Assembly (NCBI RefSeq): GCF_020172085.1
Contig: NZ_JAIVAT010000007.1
Location: 806,001 to 870,000, forward strand
DNA from: Rossellomorea aquimaris
Lineage (GTDB): Bacteria; Bacillota; Bacilli; Bacillales; Bacillaceae_B
DNA length: 64,000 bases
Direction of reading: 5' to 3'
Below the pieces are notes generated by a model. It was not told the DNA's origin, ran no database searches, and worked only from the letters and a program-made list of their open reading frames with translations. The translations under genes and the position numbers were made by a program. Positions 7,781-16,832 of this stretch are shown here, one piece after another (position 1 is the stretch's first letter; the number at the start of each line of letters is the position of its first letter).

Positions 7781-9199
7781 TTAACTGGCTTTTCTTCTAG
7801 GTTGTGCTTCAATTCTAGGCATATATTCGTTGAAATAATGATTCGTCTCTGAAACGATCACTTTATAGAGTAATAGCAATGCGATTAAGTTCGGAATCAT
7901 CATCAACGCATTGGACATGTCAGCAAAGGCCCACACAAGTTCCAGGTTAGCAACTGCTCCTAGTCCTGTTGCAAAAATATAGATTAGTCTGTAGGAGTTG
8001 GCGAATCGATAATTCGTGATATACTCGAAACATTTTTCTCCATACATATACCATCCTACAATGGTCGAGAATCCGAAGAAAATGACGGAGAAGGATACGA
8101 TGTATTCTCCGACGACACCAAGGGCGTGTCCGAATGCTGCGCTCGTCAATGCCCCGCCGTCAAGGCTTGGTGCGTGCTCGACACCGGAAATCGCTCCGCC
8201 TGTCGGATCCCAGAAACCTGTGATCAACAGTACAAGCCCCGTCATGGTACAAACGACGATCGTGACGATGAATGTTCCCGTCATGGCGACAAGTGCCTGT
8301 TTGACCGGGTGATCGGTTTTCGCATTTCCGGCAATCAGTGCAGCGGTACCAAGACCTGCCTCATTGGAGAAGATTCCTCGTGAAACCCCGCTGCGGATGG
8401 CTTCCGAGATGATGATCCCTGTAAATCCGCCAGCTGCAGCGACAGGATTGAATGCGTAGAAGAAAATCATTTTAAAAGCAGGAATGATCATGTCGTAATT
8501 CAGAACGATGATGATCAGAGAGCCTCCGATATATAGGAATGCCATGATAGGTACAAAGAACGAAGCGACCGTACTGATCCGCTGTATTCCTCCGAAGATG
8601 ATCAATCCCGTCAGAACGGCCAAAATGATTCCTGTTGTCAGGTTATTAATATGAAAGCTTGTACTCATGACGTCGGCAATCGTATTCGACTGCACGCTGT
8701 TCCCGATTCCGAGAGCGGCGAAGGCACCGAATAATGCGAATGCGACGGCGAGCCATTTCCACTTACTGCCGAGGCCTTTTTCTACATAGTACATAGGACC
8801 GCCGGAGTATTCCCCGTTTTTATTTTTCACACGGTATTTCATGGCAAGAAGGGCTTCGCCGTACTTGGTCGCCATGCCGAGAAGGCCCACAATCCACATC
8901 CAGAAGATCGCGCCGGGTCCACCGATAGTCAGAGCCGTTGCCACTCCGGCGATATTCCCGTTTCCGATTGTTGCCGATAATGCGGTCATCAGTGTCTTGA
9001 AGTTACTGATGTCCCCTTCCGATTGATCAGAAGAGGCAGAAGGCTTCTCCTTCGTAAAAGCAAGCTTAAAAGCATACATCAGTTTACGGAACTGAAGTCC
9101 CTTTAGCATAAAAGTTAAAAATAGACCTGTACCGAATAATAGTACTAAACTTGGTGTCCCCCATAAGAATGAATTAATCTTGTCTAGCACATCTAACAT
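7781..9199 (-). CDS. alanine/glycine:cation symporter (AGCS family)
   Basis: 472 aa from ATG 9199, chosen because GGAGGATTCT precedes it; the open frame extends further upstream without support. Polytopic membrane protein of the sodium/alanine symporter family (AlsT/DagA/GlnT type). It carries the family signature around SATIGNGNIAGVATALTIGG and GAIFWMW. It imports alanine, glycine or glutamine with sodium. The exact substrate cannot be told from sequence. It is a single gene. Confidence 0.93.
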   Translation of the reverse strand: MLDVLDKINSFLWGTPSLVLLFGTGLFLTFMLKGLQFRKLMYAFKLAFTKEKPSASSDQSEGDISNFKTLMTALSATIGNGNIAGVATALTIGGPGAIFWMWIVGLLGMATKYGEALLAMKYRVKNKNGEYSGGPMYYVEKGLGSKWKWLAVAFALFGAFAALGIGNSVQSNTIADVMSTSFHINNLTTGIILAVLTGLIIFGGIQRISTVASFFVPIMAFLYIGGSLIIIVLNYDMIIPAFKMIFFYAFNPVAAAGGFTGIIISEAIRSGVSRGIFSNEAGLGTAALIAGNAKTDHPVKQALVAMTGTFIVTIVVCTMTGLVLLITGFWDPTGGAISGVEHAPSLDGGALTSAAFGHALGVVGEYIVSFSVIFFGFSTIVGWYMYGEKCFEYITNYRFANSYRLIYIFATGLGAVANLELVWAFADMSNALMMIPNLIALLLLYKVIVSETNHYFNEYMPRIEAQPRRKAS

Positions 9200-9327
9200 A
9201 GAATCCTCCTTGTCAAATCTTGTTGTAAACGTTTTCTTTGCGAGTTTCCATCTACTATTTATATAGTATTCCGAACAATCTGTCCATAACAAATGGCGAA
9301 TTTTCAGAGATTGAGCCTTTTTTAGTA

Positions 9328-9341
9328 GGGAGGGACGGACA
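9328..9341. repeat. variant half-copy of the GGACGGACC repeat
   Basis: GGGAGGGACGGACACC; the downstream CCGGTTTTCGGTG forms its own small hairpin (ACACCG / CGGTG). Confidence 0.6.
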
Positions 9342-9403
9342 CCGGTTTTCGGTGCATTCTGGAGGTATGAAGCGCGCCATAATAACAAAGGGTCGGCATA
9401 AGG

Positions 9404-9470
9404 AAAGGGACGGACCTCGAATCAGCTCTACGTGAGTATCACGTAGTTGCTGAAACGAGGTCCGTCCCTC
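9404..9470. repeat. GGACGGACC hairpin repeat with a nested palindrome
   Basis: Outer arms GGGACGGACCTCG / CGAGGTCCGTCCC enclose an inner perfect hairpin CTACGTGA-GTA-TCACGTAG. It lies between the symporter start and the end of the DUF1648 gene, both on the minus strand. Confidence 0.85.
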
Positions 9471-9474
9471 AACA

Positions 9475-10578
9475 TTATAGTAGTGTCAATATAAGGATGA
9501 TGAGCAGTGGACCGATGAGGATGATGTATCCCATGGGTCTGGCGAAGTTCAGGGTCCAGCCGACGCCGAAGCGTTTTTCGACGAAGATGGAAGGGTCATC
9601 CGGGTTGAAATAGATGAGACCGCCTTTCCAGTATTGATCGTCATCGGCATTGATCACTTCTTGAGATTCTTCAATGATGATTTCAACGTCCAGGTCTGAG
9701 TCCTTTTTCCCCACTTTGACTGCAAGGATGACCGTCCCTATCAGGACGAATGCAGAGAAAGCAAGTGGCACAGTGATGATCAGCAGGTCGCTGACGCTGT
9801 TTTCATACAAGGTGGTGAATTGCAGGAACGTAAACAGCATGGAAATTAGTATGGAGATGAAGAATAATAGCCAGCTTGTGTATTTTCGTAAACGTAACTG
9901 ACGGATACGTGATGCCTTGACATTTCCTGCGCTAAGTTTGATGCCGGAATTTCTCGTGAGCTCATTGATGCCGAGGAACATGGCGTTCATCACGAGTAGA
10001 ACGACTGGCAGCGTCAAGGCAGAAAGATAGGTTTTATCCGTAAATGAATCCGGTTTGCCGTCAGGCCCCCAGTGAGTAGGGATCTGATCTGGAAAGCTGT
10101 TGTAATTTAACAAAGTAAAAACCACCAGGCCAACAGTGATCACCATAGGGACGACATAGGCGATCCATGGCAGCATTTCATCCTTCGTTCTAACATTCAA
10201 CTCAGAAACGCGTACCTGTTTGCGATCCTTGAACCACTTCTTTTCCCGCTTCAATGTTGTCACTTTTATATGAAAGTAAAAGTAAAGAGCCATTGATATA
10301 AATAAGATAACAAAAGGCATGAATAACCCAGTAAATATAAGTTGATTATCGGTAGGGTCCGCATTGGTTGACCAGATAAAATAGAGTGCTAAAGCGACGA
10401 TCGAAATGCAGAAAGTAAGGGCCGCATAAAGCTTTTTGTATTGTCGCAGCTGTTCGTTTCTTACCTCGTCAACAGGTACTGTTACCCCAAACACCACCGT
10501 CCGTTTCACAATGAAGGGTATGGCCATTTGAATAACTGCCAGAAAGCCTGCAGTCACGAAAATAAGTGTCATTTCCAC
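9475..10578 (-). CDS. DUF1648/DUF5808 multi-spanning membrane protein
   Basis: 367 aa with about eight membrane segments. The central part has the DUF1648 signature (YNSFPDQIPTHWGPDGKPDS) and the C-terminus the DUF5808 signature (YWKGGLIYFNPDDPSIFVEK). Such proteins are commonly partnered by a YtrA-type GntR regulator, as here, 3 bp upstream on the same strand. Function is unknown; related SdpI-like proteins give immunity to secreted toxins, so an envelope-stress role is possible (inference). Confidence 0.88.
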   Translation of the reverse strand: MEMTLIFVTAGFLAVIQMAIPFIVKRTVVFGVTVPVDEVRNEQLRQYKKLYAALTFCISIVALALYFIWSTNADPTDNQLIFTGLFMPFVILFISMALYFYFHIKVTTLKREKKWFKDRKQVRVSELNVRTKDEMLPWIAYVVPMVITVGLVVFTLLNYNSFPDQIPTHWGPDGKPDSFTDKTYLSALTLPVVLLVMNAMFLGINELTRNSGIKLSAGNVKASRIRQLRLRKYTSWLLFFISILISMLFTFLQFTTLYENSVSDLLIITVPLAFSAFVLIGTVILAVKVGKKDSDLDVEIIIEESQEVINADDDQYWKGGLIYFNPDDPSIFVEKRFGVGWTLNFARPMGYIILIGPLLIILILTLL

Positions 10579-10581
10579 TTG

Positions 10582-10980
10582 TTATTCCCCCTTAACGTTT
10601 AAAATGATGGACGATACTAGTTCTGTAATTTCCTTTTCACTCATGCCGAGGACCAGGGATTCCACTAATACCGGATGCAATTCTTCTGAAATTTGATTGT
10701 ATCTATGCTGAGGAATCTTTTCCTCGGAAGGTGAACAAATGACCGCGCCAGACTTTGGCACAATCTTTATCACCCCTTTGCTTTCCAATTCATGATAGCT
10801 TTTGTTCACTGTATGCATGTTTACACCAAGGTCACCAGCAAGACTCCGGACAGAAGGAAGGATATCCCCGGGCGTCAGTTCACCTCTGACAATTCCTTCC
10901 ATGATCCCGTTGCGGACCTGCGCGTAAATCGGTGTATCCGATTGAGGTTCAATGTGGATAAACAAAGTTTCACCCCCCAT
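10582..10980 (-). CDS. short GntR-family regulator (YtrA type)
   Basis: 132 aa at most. A winged helix occupies residues about 10-75 (PIYAQVRNGIMEGIVRGELT, then LPSVRSLAGDLGVNMHTVNK), followed by a short tail rather than a large effector domain, as in the YtrA subfamily. The ATG at 10980 sits inside GGGGGGTGAAAC, which looks like the Shine-Dalgarno for a TTG at 10965, so the protein may be five residues shorter. It forms an operon with the DUF1648 gene, and two operator-like repeats lie upstream. Confidence 0.9.
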   Translation of the reverse strand: MGGETLFIHIEPQSDTPIYAQVRNGIMEGIVRGELTPGDILPSVRSLAGDLGVNMHTVNKSYHELESKGVIKIVPKSGAVICSPSEEKIPQHRYNQISEELHPVLVESLVLGMSEKEITELVSSIILNVKGE

Positions 10981-10985
10981 AGTTT

Positions 10986-11031
10986 TGTTATATGTTTAGT
11001 ATAACAGAATTGTTCTATTATATGTATAACA
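10986..11031. promoter_or_regulatory. two tandem GntR operator candidates
   Basis: TGTTATA-N7-TATAACA (10986-11006) is a perfect 7+7 inverted repeat. TGTTCTA-N7-TATAACA (11011-11031) is a near copy, 25 bp away. Both lie immediately upstream of the GntR gene in an AT-rich promoter region (TATAAT on the minus strand near 11020). Autorepression is likely. Confidence 0.7.
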
Positions 11032-11183
11032 AAAAGTGTGATTACCAAAAAAAGTTAGAGTATGGATTGAATTCCCGATATAATTTGATTATACGAAGGA
11101 TAGAGCAAATTTCCCTAATCACCGACAGGCAGTCAATCGATTTGGGTTGTTCATGGAAGTAAATAAACATACGGAGGAACGAT

Positions 11184-11699
11184 ATGAACATAGGAAATCA
11201 AAAACTGAGAATAGAAGAGTTACTCAACATCAATGAGCACCTGGATGAAATGTCTGGCTTATTGGTGAAAGTGGTGAATGAAGGTGCATCCATCGGATTC
11301 TTATCTCCGATGCTACAGTCTACATCAGAGGAATATTGGCGGAGTGCCCTGAATCCACATGTTGTTCTGTATGTAGCATGGATGGATGATGTCATTGCCG
11401 GGACCGTGCAGCTCCACCTATGCTCGAAACAAAACGGTACGAACAGAGCAGAAATCGTCAAAATGATGGTCAACCCGGAATTCCGCCAAAAAGGCATCGC
11501 CAAGAAACTTATGCAAACAGCAGAGAAGAGAGCGAAGGAAGAGGGACGGACCTTGCTCATACTCGATACCGTCGAAGGAGCTCCTTCCAACCATTTATAT
11601 GCTTCCCTTGGCTTCATTCAGGGAGGACGGATCCCTGACTATGCTGCATCCCCCTATGGGGAATTAGAAGCCACCATCATCTATTACAAGAAGATTTAG
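11184..11699 (+). CDS. GNAT N-acetyltransferase
   Basis: 171 aa. Acetyl-CoA-dependent acetyltransferase with the central strand VKMMVNPEFR and the acetyl-CoA loop QKGIAKKLM, then GRTLLILDTVEGA and LYASLGFIQGG. Start ATG follows GGAGGAACGAT. The substrate is not evident. The sequence GAGGGACGGACC at 11541-11552 inside the gene encodes the EGRT part of a common GNAT motif and is taken as coincidence rather than an inserted repeat. Confidence 0.92.
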   Translation: MNIGNQKLRIEELLNINEHLDEMSGLLVKVVNEGASIGFLSPMLQSTSEEYWRSALNPHVVLYVAWMDDVIAGTVQLHLCSKQNGTNRAEIVKMMVNPEFRQKGIAKKLMQTAEKRAKEEGRTLLILDTVEGAPSNHLYASLGFIQGGRIPDYAASPYGELEATIIYYKKI

Positions 11700-11718
11700 G
11701 AGGGGGATTTAGTTAGTA

Positions 11719-11784
11719 GGAGGGACGGACCTCTAAACGAGCCTTATAGAAGTCTGCATGTCTATCTCTAGAGGTCCGTCCCTC
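11719..11784. repeat. GGACGGACC hairpin repeat, full copy
   Basis: Arms GGAGGGACGGACCTCTA and TAGAGGTCCGTCCCTCC enclose about 33 bp; it sits between two plus-strand genes. Confidence 0.85.
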
Positions 11785-11879
11785 CATCCCGAATCTCCTA
11801 CCAAAATAGTAAAATAGACTCAGGAACGGATTTTTGTGTGGGGCGTAGATGTAGTATACAGAAAGTTTAGGAGGAAGTT

Positions 11880-13577
11880 ATGAGGAGAAATCAATCGTTA
11901 TGGCTGGTTATGCTGAGTTTGTTGGCTGGTTTTCTTTTTTTGACGGCATGCAGTGATTCGAATGCCAGCAGTGGGGAAACGAAAGCTGATCAAAAAGAGG
12001 AAGATCCCTATGACAAAGAAGTAAAGAAAAAGAACGAGGAAATCGGGGAACTGGAATCTCTGAAACTCTCATCCTACAGCGAGGAAATCGGTGTCACGAT
12101 TGCAGAGCCGACGTACAAAGAATTCGCGGCGAATGGAAAGGTGAGCGTGAACGGAGAGATTGAGAAGTATCAGGACCTGAAATCGGATTTTGCCTGGATC
12201 AAGGTCAGGGCCAGTGAGGAAGGACCTGCAGGAAGACAGCTTGAATACTACACACCGATTGAAGACGGGAAGTTCAAACAGAATATCCACTTCTTTAATG
12301 GTGAAGGTGAATACCGTGTCACCGTGCAGCTTCCAAGCAAAGACCGTGAGAATTACTATTATGATACCGCGTCCTTTACCGTCCATAATGTGAATCCGGA
12401 GGTCAATCGGGATGTGACCATGACACCTTTTGGACATGATGCCGAACTGACTTTAAACACCAAATCAAGCTATTTTAAAGGAAACGAAGTCTTCTCTTTA
12501 AAAGGAGAGGCGGACCTCTCGGATGAAGACACCATCATGGTCAGATTAAAGAAGGATTCCGAGAACTGGAAACAGGTTATTCCTGTGAAAAATGGTGAAT
12601 TCCAGTATGATATCCCGCTTTTTTATGGAAAAGGAATACATGAGCTTGAAGTGCTGGTTCCGGATGAAGACCGGGATAACTACTATCAGACGGCAACGAC
12701 TCTTCTCATTGACAATGAATCTGATCGTGTGATGAGTCCGATCGACTATTCGGAAACATACCGTGAGCGTGGCGTGACCCTTGAATCCCCGCAATTTGGA
12801 GGAGAAGAGTCTGATGGGGAATATACGATCCAGGGGAGCATTGATCCGAAAGCGGAGTTCGGTCCTGAAACCACACATGTTTATATTACGACGAAGAAGG
12901 GGGAGGACGAAGCGCTTGATGTGATTCCGGTTGAGGATTATACGTTTGACGATTCCTTTTATCTTCGTTTTGGACCAGGTACGTATGAAGTGACCCTCAG
13001 TGTACCTGAGATCAAAGAAGAAAACAGTGACTATTTCAGATTTTTCGGTTTTGCAAAATTTGAAGTGAAGTCTACGGGGGAAGATCAACGCGATCTCCTT
13101 CCTTCACGTGGTGTACAGTCCGATGCTCCTGAAATCCAGAAGCAGGCGAAAGTTGTAACAGCGGGAAAAACGAGTGACAGGGACAAAGCGAAAGCGATCT
13201 ACGATTATGTCGCGAAGAATGTTTCCTATGATGTGAAAAAGTATGAAAATGATGACTTTAACTGGGATGACAGTGCATTGAAAACACTGGAATCCAAGAC
13301 AGGCGTGTGCCAGGATTATGCGTATCTGGCGATTGCCATGCTTCGTGCAAGTGATGTCGAGGCAAGGTTCGTTGAAGGAAGGGCAGGAGGGATTTTCCCT
13401 GGAAGACATGCCTGGGTGGAAGCCAAGTTGGATGGGGAATGGATGACAATGGATCCGACATGGGGATCCGGTTACCTAAAGGACGGGGAGTTCGTCCCGG
13501 CATTCAACGAAGATTATTTCGAACCGGATATGAATGAATTTAAGAAGACGCATACGCGTACAGGTGTGTCATATTAG
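11880..13577 (+). CDS. transglutaminase-domain lipoprotein with three Ig-like repeats
   Basis: 565 aa. A lipoprotein signal peptide ends in lipobox LTAC with Cys24, so it is anchored on the outer membrane face. Residues about 65-400 hold three similar domains of about 110 aa, each with an IP(I/V) strand, a G-x-Y/H-x-(V/L)-x-V-x-(V/L)-P turn and a D-x-x-NYY stretch. The C-terminal transglutaminase-like domain has the catalytic triad Cys in KTGVCQDYAYLA, His in GRHAWVEA and Asp in MDPTWGSG. The likely role is protease- or transglutaminase-type processing of cell-surface protein. Start ATG follows AGGAGGAAGTT. Confidence 0.9.
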   Translation: MRRNQSLWLVMLSLLAGFLFLTACSDSNASSGETKADQKEEDPYDKEVKKKNEEIGELESLKLSSYSEEIGVTIAEPTYKEFAANGKVSVNGEIEKYQDLKSDFAWIKVRASEEGPAGRQLEYYTPIEDGKFKQNIHFFNGEGEYRVTVQLPSKDRENYYYDTASFTVHNVNPEVNRDVTMTPFGHDAELTLNTKSSYFKGNEVFSLKGEADLSDEDTIMVRLKKDSENWKQVIPVKNGEFQYDIPLFYGKGIHELEVLVPDEDRDNYYQTATTLLIDNESDRVMSPIDYSETYRERGVTLESPQFGGEESDGEYTIQGSIDPKAEFGPETTHVYITTKKGEDEALDVIPVEDYTFDDSFYLRFGPGTYEVTLSVPEIKEENSDYFRFFGFAKFEVKSTGEDQRDLLPSRGVQSDAPEIQKQAKVVTAGKTSDRDKAKAIYDYVAKNVSYDVKKYENDDFNWDDSALKTLESKTGVCQDYAYLAIAMLRASDVEARFVEGRAGGIFPGRHAWVEAKLDGEWMTMDPTWGSGYLKDGEFVPAFNEDYFEPDMNEFKKTHTRTGVSY

Positions 13578-13578
13578 A

Positions 13579-13611
13579 AAAAGGACCAGCTCAGGAGCTG
13601 GTCCTTTTCTA
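13579..13611 (+). terminator. terminator after the transglutaminase gene
   Basis: AAAGGACCAGCTC / GAGCTGGTCCTTTT perfect stem with T-rich tail. Confidence 0.9.
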
Positions 13612-13695
13612 TAGGTAATAAAAGGTTATATTGAGAATGAAATCCATAAATAGTACACTTGAGTAAGATAGAATCTAAATTCAGGAGAGTCATGA

Positions 13696-15924
13696 ATGTT
13701 TTTTATACAAAATAAGAAAACCGTCCTCATACTTTTTATCACAATGATCTTTTTAGAAATCTTGGATTTTTCATGGACAGCAGATGAACACTCAACTGGG
13801 GAATGGTCACTGGTTCTCCACATAGGCTTAGTGCTGTGTATGCTCACTTTATTATATTCTCTTTTTAGAGGGAATTGGAGTGCTACAAAGGAATTATCCA
13901 AGAGTAATAATAATCTGAACAACATTTTTGAGACGCTGGATGTTGCCATTTGGTCTCATGATATGAAATCGGATGTTCTCTTGATCACACCAGGCATTGA
14001 GAATTTATATGGATATCCTTTGAACGATTTTTATCAGGATACGCTTCTATGGAAAAAGGTGATTCATCCTGATGACATGCAGGAGTTGGAGAAAAGGGCA
14101 GAAAAGCTTTCTTCCGGCCAGGCCTGTGTGAGTATTTACCGGATCATCAGGCCGGATGGCCAGGTTCGCTGGATACAGGATAGAGGAATCCCTACCTTGG
14201 ATGAACACGGTGAAATGATTTCATTTTCAAGTGTACTGTTTGATATCACCAATCGGAAAGAAAGTGAAGATCAATACCGTAGTTTAGTAGAATTGTCCCC
14301 GGATATCATTGCCGTGATCAGCAACCAGTCATTCGACTACATCAATGAAGCGGGGAGCAGGCTGATTGGTGCAGAGAGCCCGACGGACATTCTAAACAAA
14401 GATGTTTCCCTTTTTACCAATCTAGAAAATATCAAGAAAATAAGGGAGCAGACAAAAGGCTCGACCGCAGGGGAACGTTTTGAATTGACGGTGTACCCTC
14501 TTAAGGGTGAAGACATAGAGTTGGAGATTTCCGCCATGCCCATTTTATATAGTGGGAGAATGGCCATACAATTGGTTGGCCGGGATATTACAAATCGAAA
14601 AAAAGCGGAGAAAACAATCCATGCCATGGCCTATTATGACTCATTGACCGGCCTACCAAATCGGAATAAGTTCAAACAATATTTAAGCGGGTCTTTAGAT
14701 GAATATCCGGATCAATCAATGGCAATCTTATTTCTGGATTTAGATCGCTTCAAGGTCATCAACGATACAAAAGGACATTCTACCGGGGACAGCATATTAG
14801 AAAAGGTTGCCTTCCGGTTGAAAAAGGTGGTCGACGACAAAGGGATTGTATTTAGGCAAGGCGGAGATGAATTTATTATCATCCTCTCTAATTTGGATGA
14901 ACCATGTGTTACAGGCATGACAAAGGAGATATTACAAACGTTTACAAGCCCGATCGTCATTGATGAACAGGAATTCTTTGTGACACCAAGCATTGGAATC
15001 AGCATGTATCCGAAAGATGGAAAAGATCAGGAAAGTTTGATCAAACATGCCGACACGGCCATGTATTTGGCCAAGGACCGTGGAAAGAACAACTACCAGT
15101 TCTATTTTCCCGAACTTGAAAAAGTGTCTTCAAGGAATATGGAAATTGAAAATGGTTTAAGGAAAGCGTTGGAACTTGATCAATTCAGTCTCCATTACCA
15201 GCCGAAAATGGATCTAAAAACCTTTGAAATTATAGGTGTAGAGGCGTTGATTCGTTGGGAGCACCCTGTATTGGGAATGGTCTCTCCTGCTGAATTTATT
15301 CCATTGGCAGAGGAAACAGGCTTGATTATTCCGATCGGCGAGTGGGTTCTGCAAGAGGCGTCTAAACAGAGTAAGGCGTGGGAAAAGAATGGATTAGGCA
15401 TTATTCCGGTTGCGGTGAATATATCTGTCCGGCAGATCAAAGATGATGGATTTGTTGCGATGGTAGAGGAAACGTTAGAGGATCTTCAATACGAGCCTGA
15501 ACGACTTGAGCTTGAAATAACAGAGAGCATTATGCAGGATTTTGAAAGATCCACAAGCGTTCTTAATAAGTTAAAACAGTTTGGGGTCATCATATCGATG
15601 GATGACTTCGGAACTGGTTACTCTTCATTAAATAATTTAAGGCATCTACCGATTGACAGCATCAAGATCGATAAATCGTTCGTGGATGATATCGTGAAAA
15701 GTTCGAATCAGGTTTCGATTGTAAAAGCCATCATAGATATGAGTCAAAATATGAATTTCACGACGATCGCAGAAGGTATTGAAACGGAAGAGCAAGTGTT
15801 ATTCCTGAAACGAAATGGATGTCAGGTGGGGCAAGGGTATTATTTTAGCCGGCCGCTGCCTGCAGGTGAGTTGGAAGTGTTCTTACGTGAAAGAAAGCGT
15901 TCAGTGGGAGTTGTAAATCGGTAA
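13696..15924 (+). CDS. membrane PAS-PAS-GGDEF-EAL cyclic-di-GMP enzyme
   Basis: 742 aa. Two N-terminal membrane helices lie within residues 8-60. Two PAS/PAC sensors follow (about 75-190 and 195-310). The GGDEF domain has the intact active site RQGGDEF near 389. The EAL domain starts with GVEALIRWEHP near 514 and has DDFGTGYSSL and AEGIET. Both catalytic signatures are intact, so it could make and degrade cyclic-di-GMP, or one activity may be regulatory. It is monocistronic. The gene that it controls is not evident from context. Confidence 0.95.
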   Translation: MFFIQNKKTVLILFITMIFLEILDFSWTADEHSTGEWSLVLHIGLVLCMLTLLYSLFRGNWSATKELSKSNNNLNNIFETLDVAIWSHDMKSDVLLITPGIENLYGYPLNDFYQDTLLWKKVIHPDDMQELEKRAEKLSSGQACVSIYRIIRPDGQVRWIQDRGIPTLDEHGEMISFSSVLFDITNRKESEDQYRSLVELSPDIIAVISNQSFDYINEAGSRLIGAESPTDILNKDVSLFTNLENIKKIREQTKGSTAGERFELTVYPLKGEDIELEISAMPILYSGRMAIQLVGRDITNRKKAEKTIHAMAYYDSLTGLPNRNKFKQYLSGSLDEYPDQSMAILFLDLDRFKVINDTKGHSTGDSILEKVAFRLKKVVDDKGIVFRQGGDEFIIILSNLDEPCVTGMTKEILQTFTSPIVIDEQEFFVTPSIGISMYPKDGKDQESLIKHADTAMYLAKDRGKNNYQFYFPELEKVSSRNMEIENGLRKALELDQFSLHYQPKMDLKTFEIIGVEALIRWEHPVLGMVSPAEFIPLAEETGLIIPIGEWVLQEASKQSKAWEKNGLGIIPVAVNISVRQIKDDGFVAMVEETLEDLQYEPERLELEITESIMQDFERSTSVLNKLKQFGVIISMDDFGTGYSSLNNLRHLPIDSIKIDKSFVDDIVKSSNQVSIVKAIIDMSQNMNFTTIAEGIETEEQVLFLKRNGCQVGQGYYFSRPLPAGELEVFLRERKRSVGVVNR

Positions 15925-15948
15925 AGAGTAGGTGCATGGGAAGTCATA

Positions 15949-15990
15949 AAGTGTCAGTTTAGGGGAATCTGCTAAACTGACACTTTATTA
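15949..15990 (+). terminator. terminator after the GGDEF-EAL gene
   Basis: AAGTGTCAGTTTA / TAAACTGACACTT perfect 13-bp stem, then TTATTATTTT. Confidence 0.9.
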
Positions 15991-16042
15991 TTTTGGTGAA
16001 GTTTTTTTATGCCACATTAACGTGGGTATTTAAGTAACCTGA

Positions 16043-16129
16043 TTAAGCGAATAGATTCTGATGGAGAATGATCTTATCAGCTTCCATGTCATAGGTAAAA
16101 ACTCCCATTGGACCAACCATTGTATACTT
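16043..16129 (-). pseudogene. possible gene remnant or short ORF
   Basis: On the minus strand a frame reads VKYTMVGPMGVFTYDMEADK, then IILHQNLFA and TAA. The composition is protein-like. No good start with ribosome binding site is in this frame; the nearby GGGGAGGAAATG starts a different frame that stops after 17 codons. It could be the tail of a decayed gene. The rest of the 425-bp gap to lrp holds the GGDEF-EAL terminator and a repeat. Confidence 0.3.
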
Positions 16130-16206
16130 TACCCCACTTCATTTCCTCCCCTTCATTTTTTGCGATTTATAATCATCATAAGAGTCGTGATGATCGAATA
16201 AGCTTG

Positions 16207-16272
16207 TGAGGGACTGACCTCTAGAATGGATACTTACTTTACATAAGATATCCGTATAGAGGTCCGTCCCTC
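16207..16272. repeat. GGACGGACC hairpin repeat, copy A flanking lrp-lysE
   Basis: Arms GAGGGACTGACCTCTA / TAGAGGTCCGTCCCTC, with an inner GGATA / TATCC stem around CTTACTTTACATAAGA. The interior is almost identical to the copy at 17464-17529. Confidence 0.88.
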
Positions 16273-16349
16273 ATTTGAAATTCGACGCTTCATAACTTAT
16301 GAAAAGTAAGTTATTATATAGAAAACTTAATTAAATGAGGTTTTGGATT

Positions 16350-16820
16350 ATGGATTCTTACGATAATAAGATAATAGACGCGATTATGAAAGATTCAAGA
16401 ATCAAGTGGTCTGATCTGGCAACAACGATTGGACTGAGCGCACCTGCAACGGCGGATAGGGTGAACCGGCTCGTGGAACAGGGTGTAATCAAGCATTTCG
16501 GAGCCATCATTGACCCTGCCAGTGTAGGTGCGGAGCTGACGGCCTTTGTGGCAGTTTCATTGGAACGCCCAGAGCATCGAGAACCTTTTCTCAAGCTGAT
16601 CCATGAATTGGATGAGGTACAGGAATGCCACCATATTGCAGGAGAGGATGACTATCTCTTGAAAATTAGAAGCAGAAACACGAAGGATCTCGACCGGATT
16701 ATCAGTCATGAGATTAAAAGTCTTCAGGGCATCATCAGGACAAAGACTACTATTGTAATGGATTCTCATAAAGAAAGTTCTGTCTTGCCGCTACCATCCG
16801 ATACGCTTTCTTCAGAATAA
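16350..16820 (+). CDS. Lrp/AsnC-family transcriptional regulator
   Basis: 156 aa from ATG 16350, which has GAGG nine bases upstream; a frame start at 16335 lacks support. The N-terminal helix-turn-helix (KWSDLATTIGLSAPATADRV) is followed by the RAM ligand-binding domain (HHIAGEDDYLLKI). It lies 12 bp before a LysE-type exporter gene, so it probably senses an amino acid and controls its export. Confidence 0.93.
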   Translation: MDSYDNKIIDAIMKDSRIKWSDLATTIGLSAPATADRVNRLVEQGVIKHFGAIIDPASVGAELTAFVAVSLERPEHREPFLKLIHELDEVQECHHIAGEDDYLLKIRSRNTKDLDRIISHEIKSLQGIIRTKTTIVMDSHKESSVLPLPSDTLSSE

Positions 16821-16832
16821 GGAGAGGAATCA

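Noticed and set aside
9200-9388. 63-residue N-terminal extension of the symporter
   Set aside because: The upstream part lacks a ribosome binding site and is unlike the family; GGAGGATTCT before 9199 marks the start.
11541-11553. GAGGGACGGACC core inside the GNAT gene
   Set aside because: It encodes the EGRT part of a common GNAT motif, has no second arm and does not disturb the protein.
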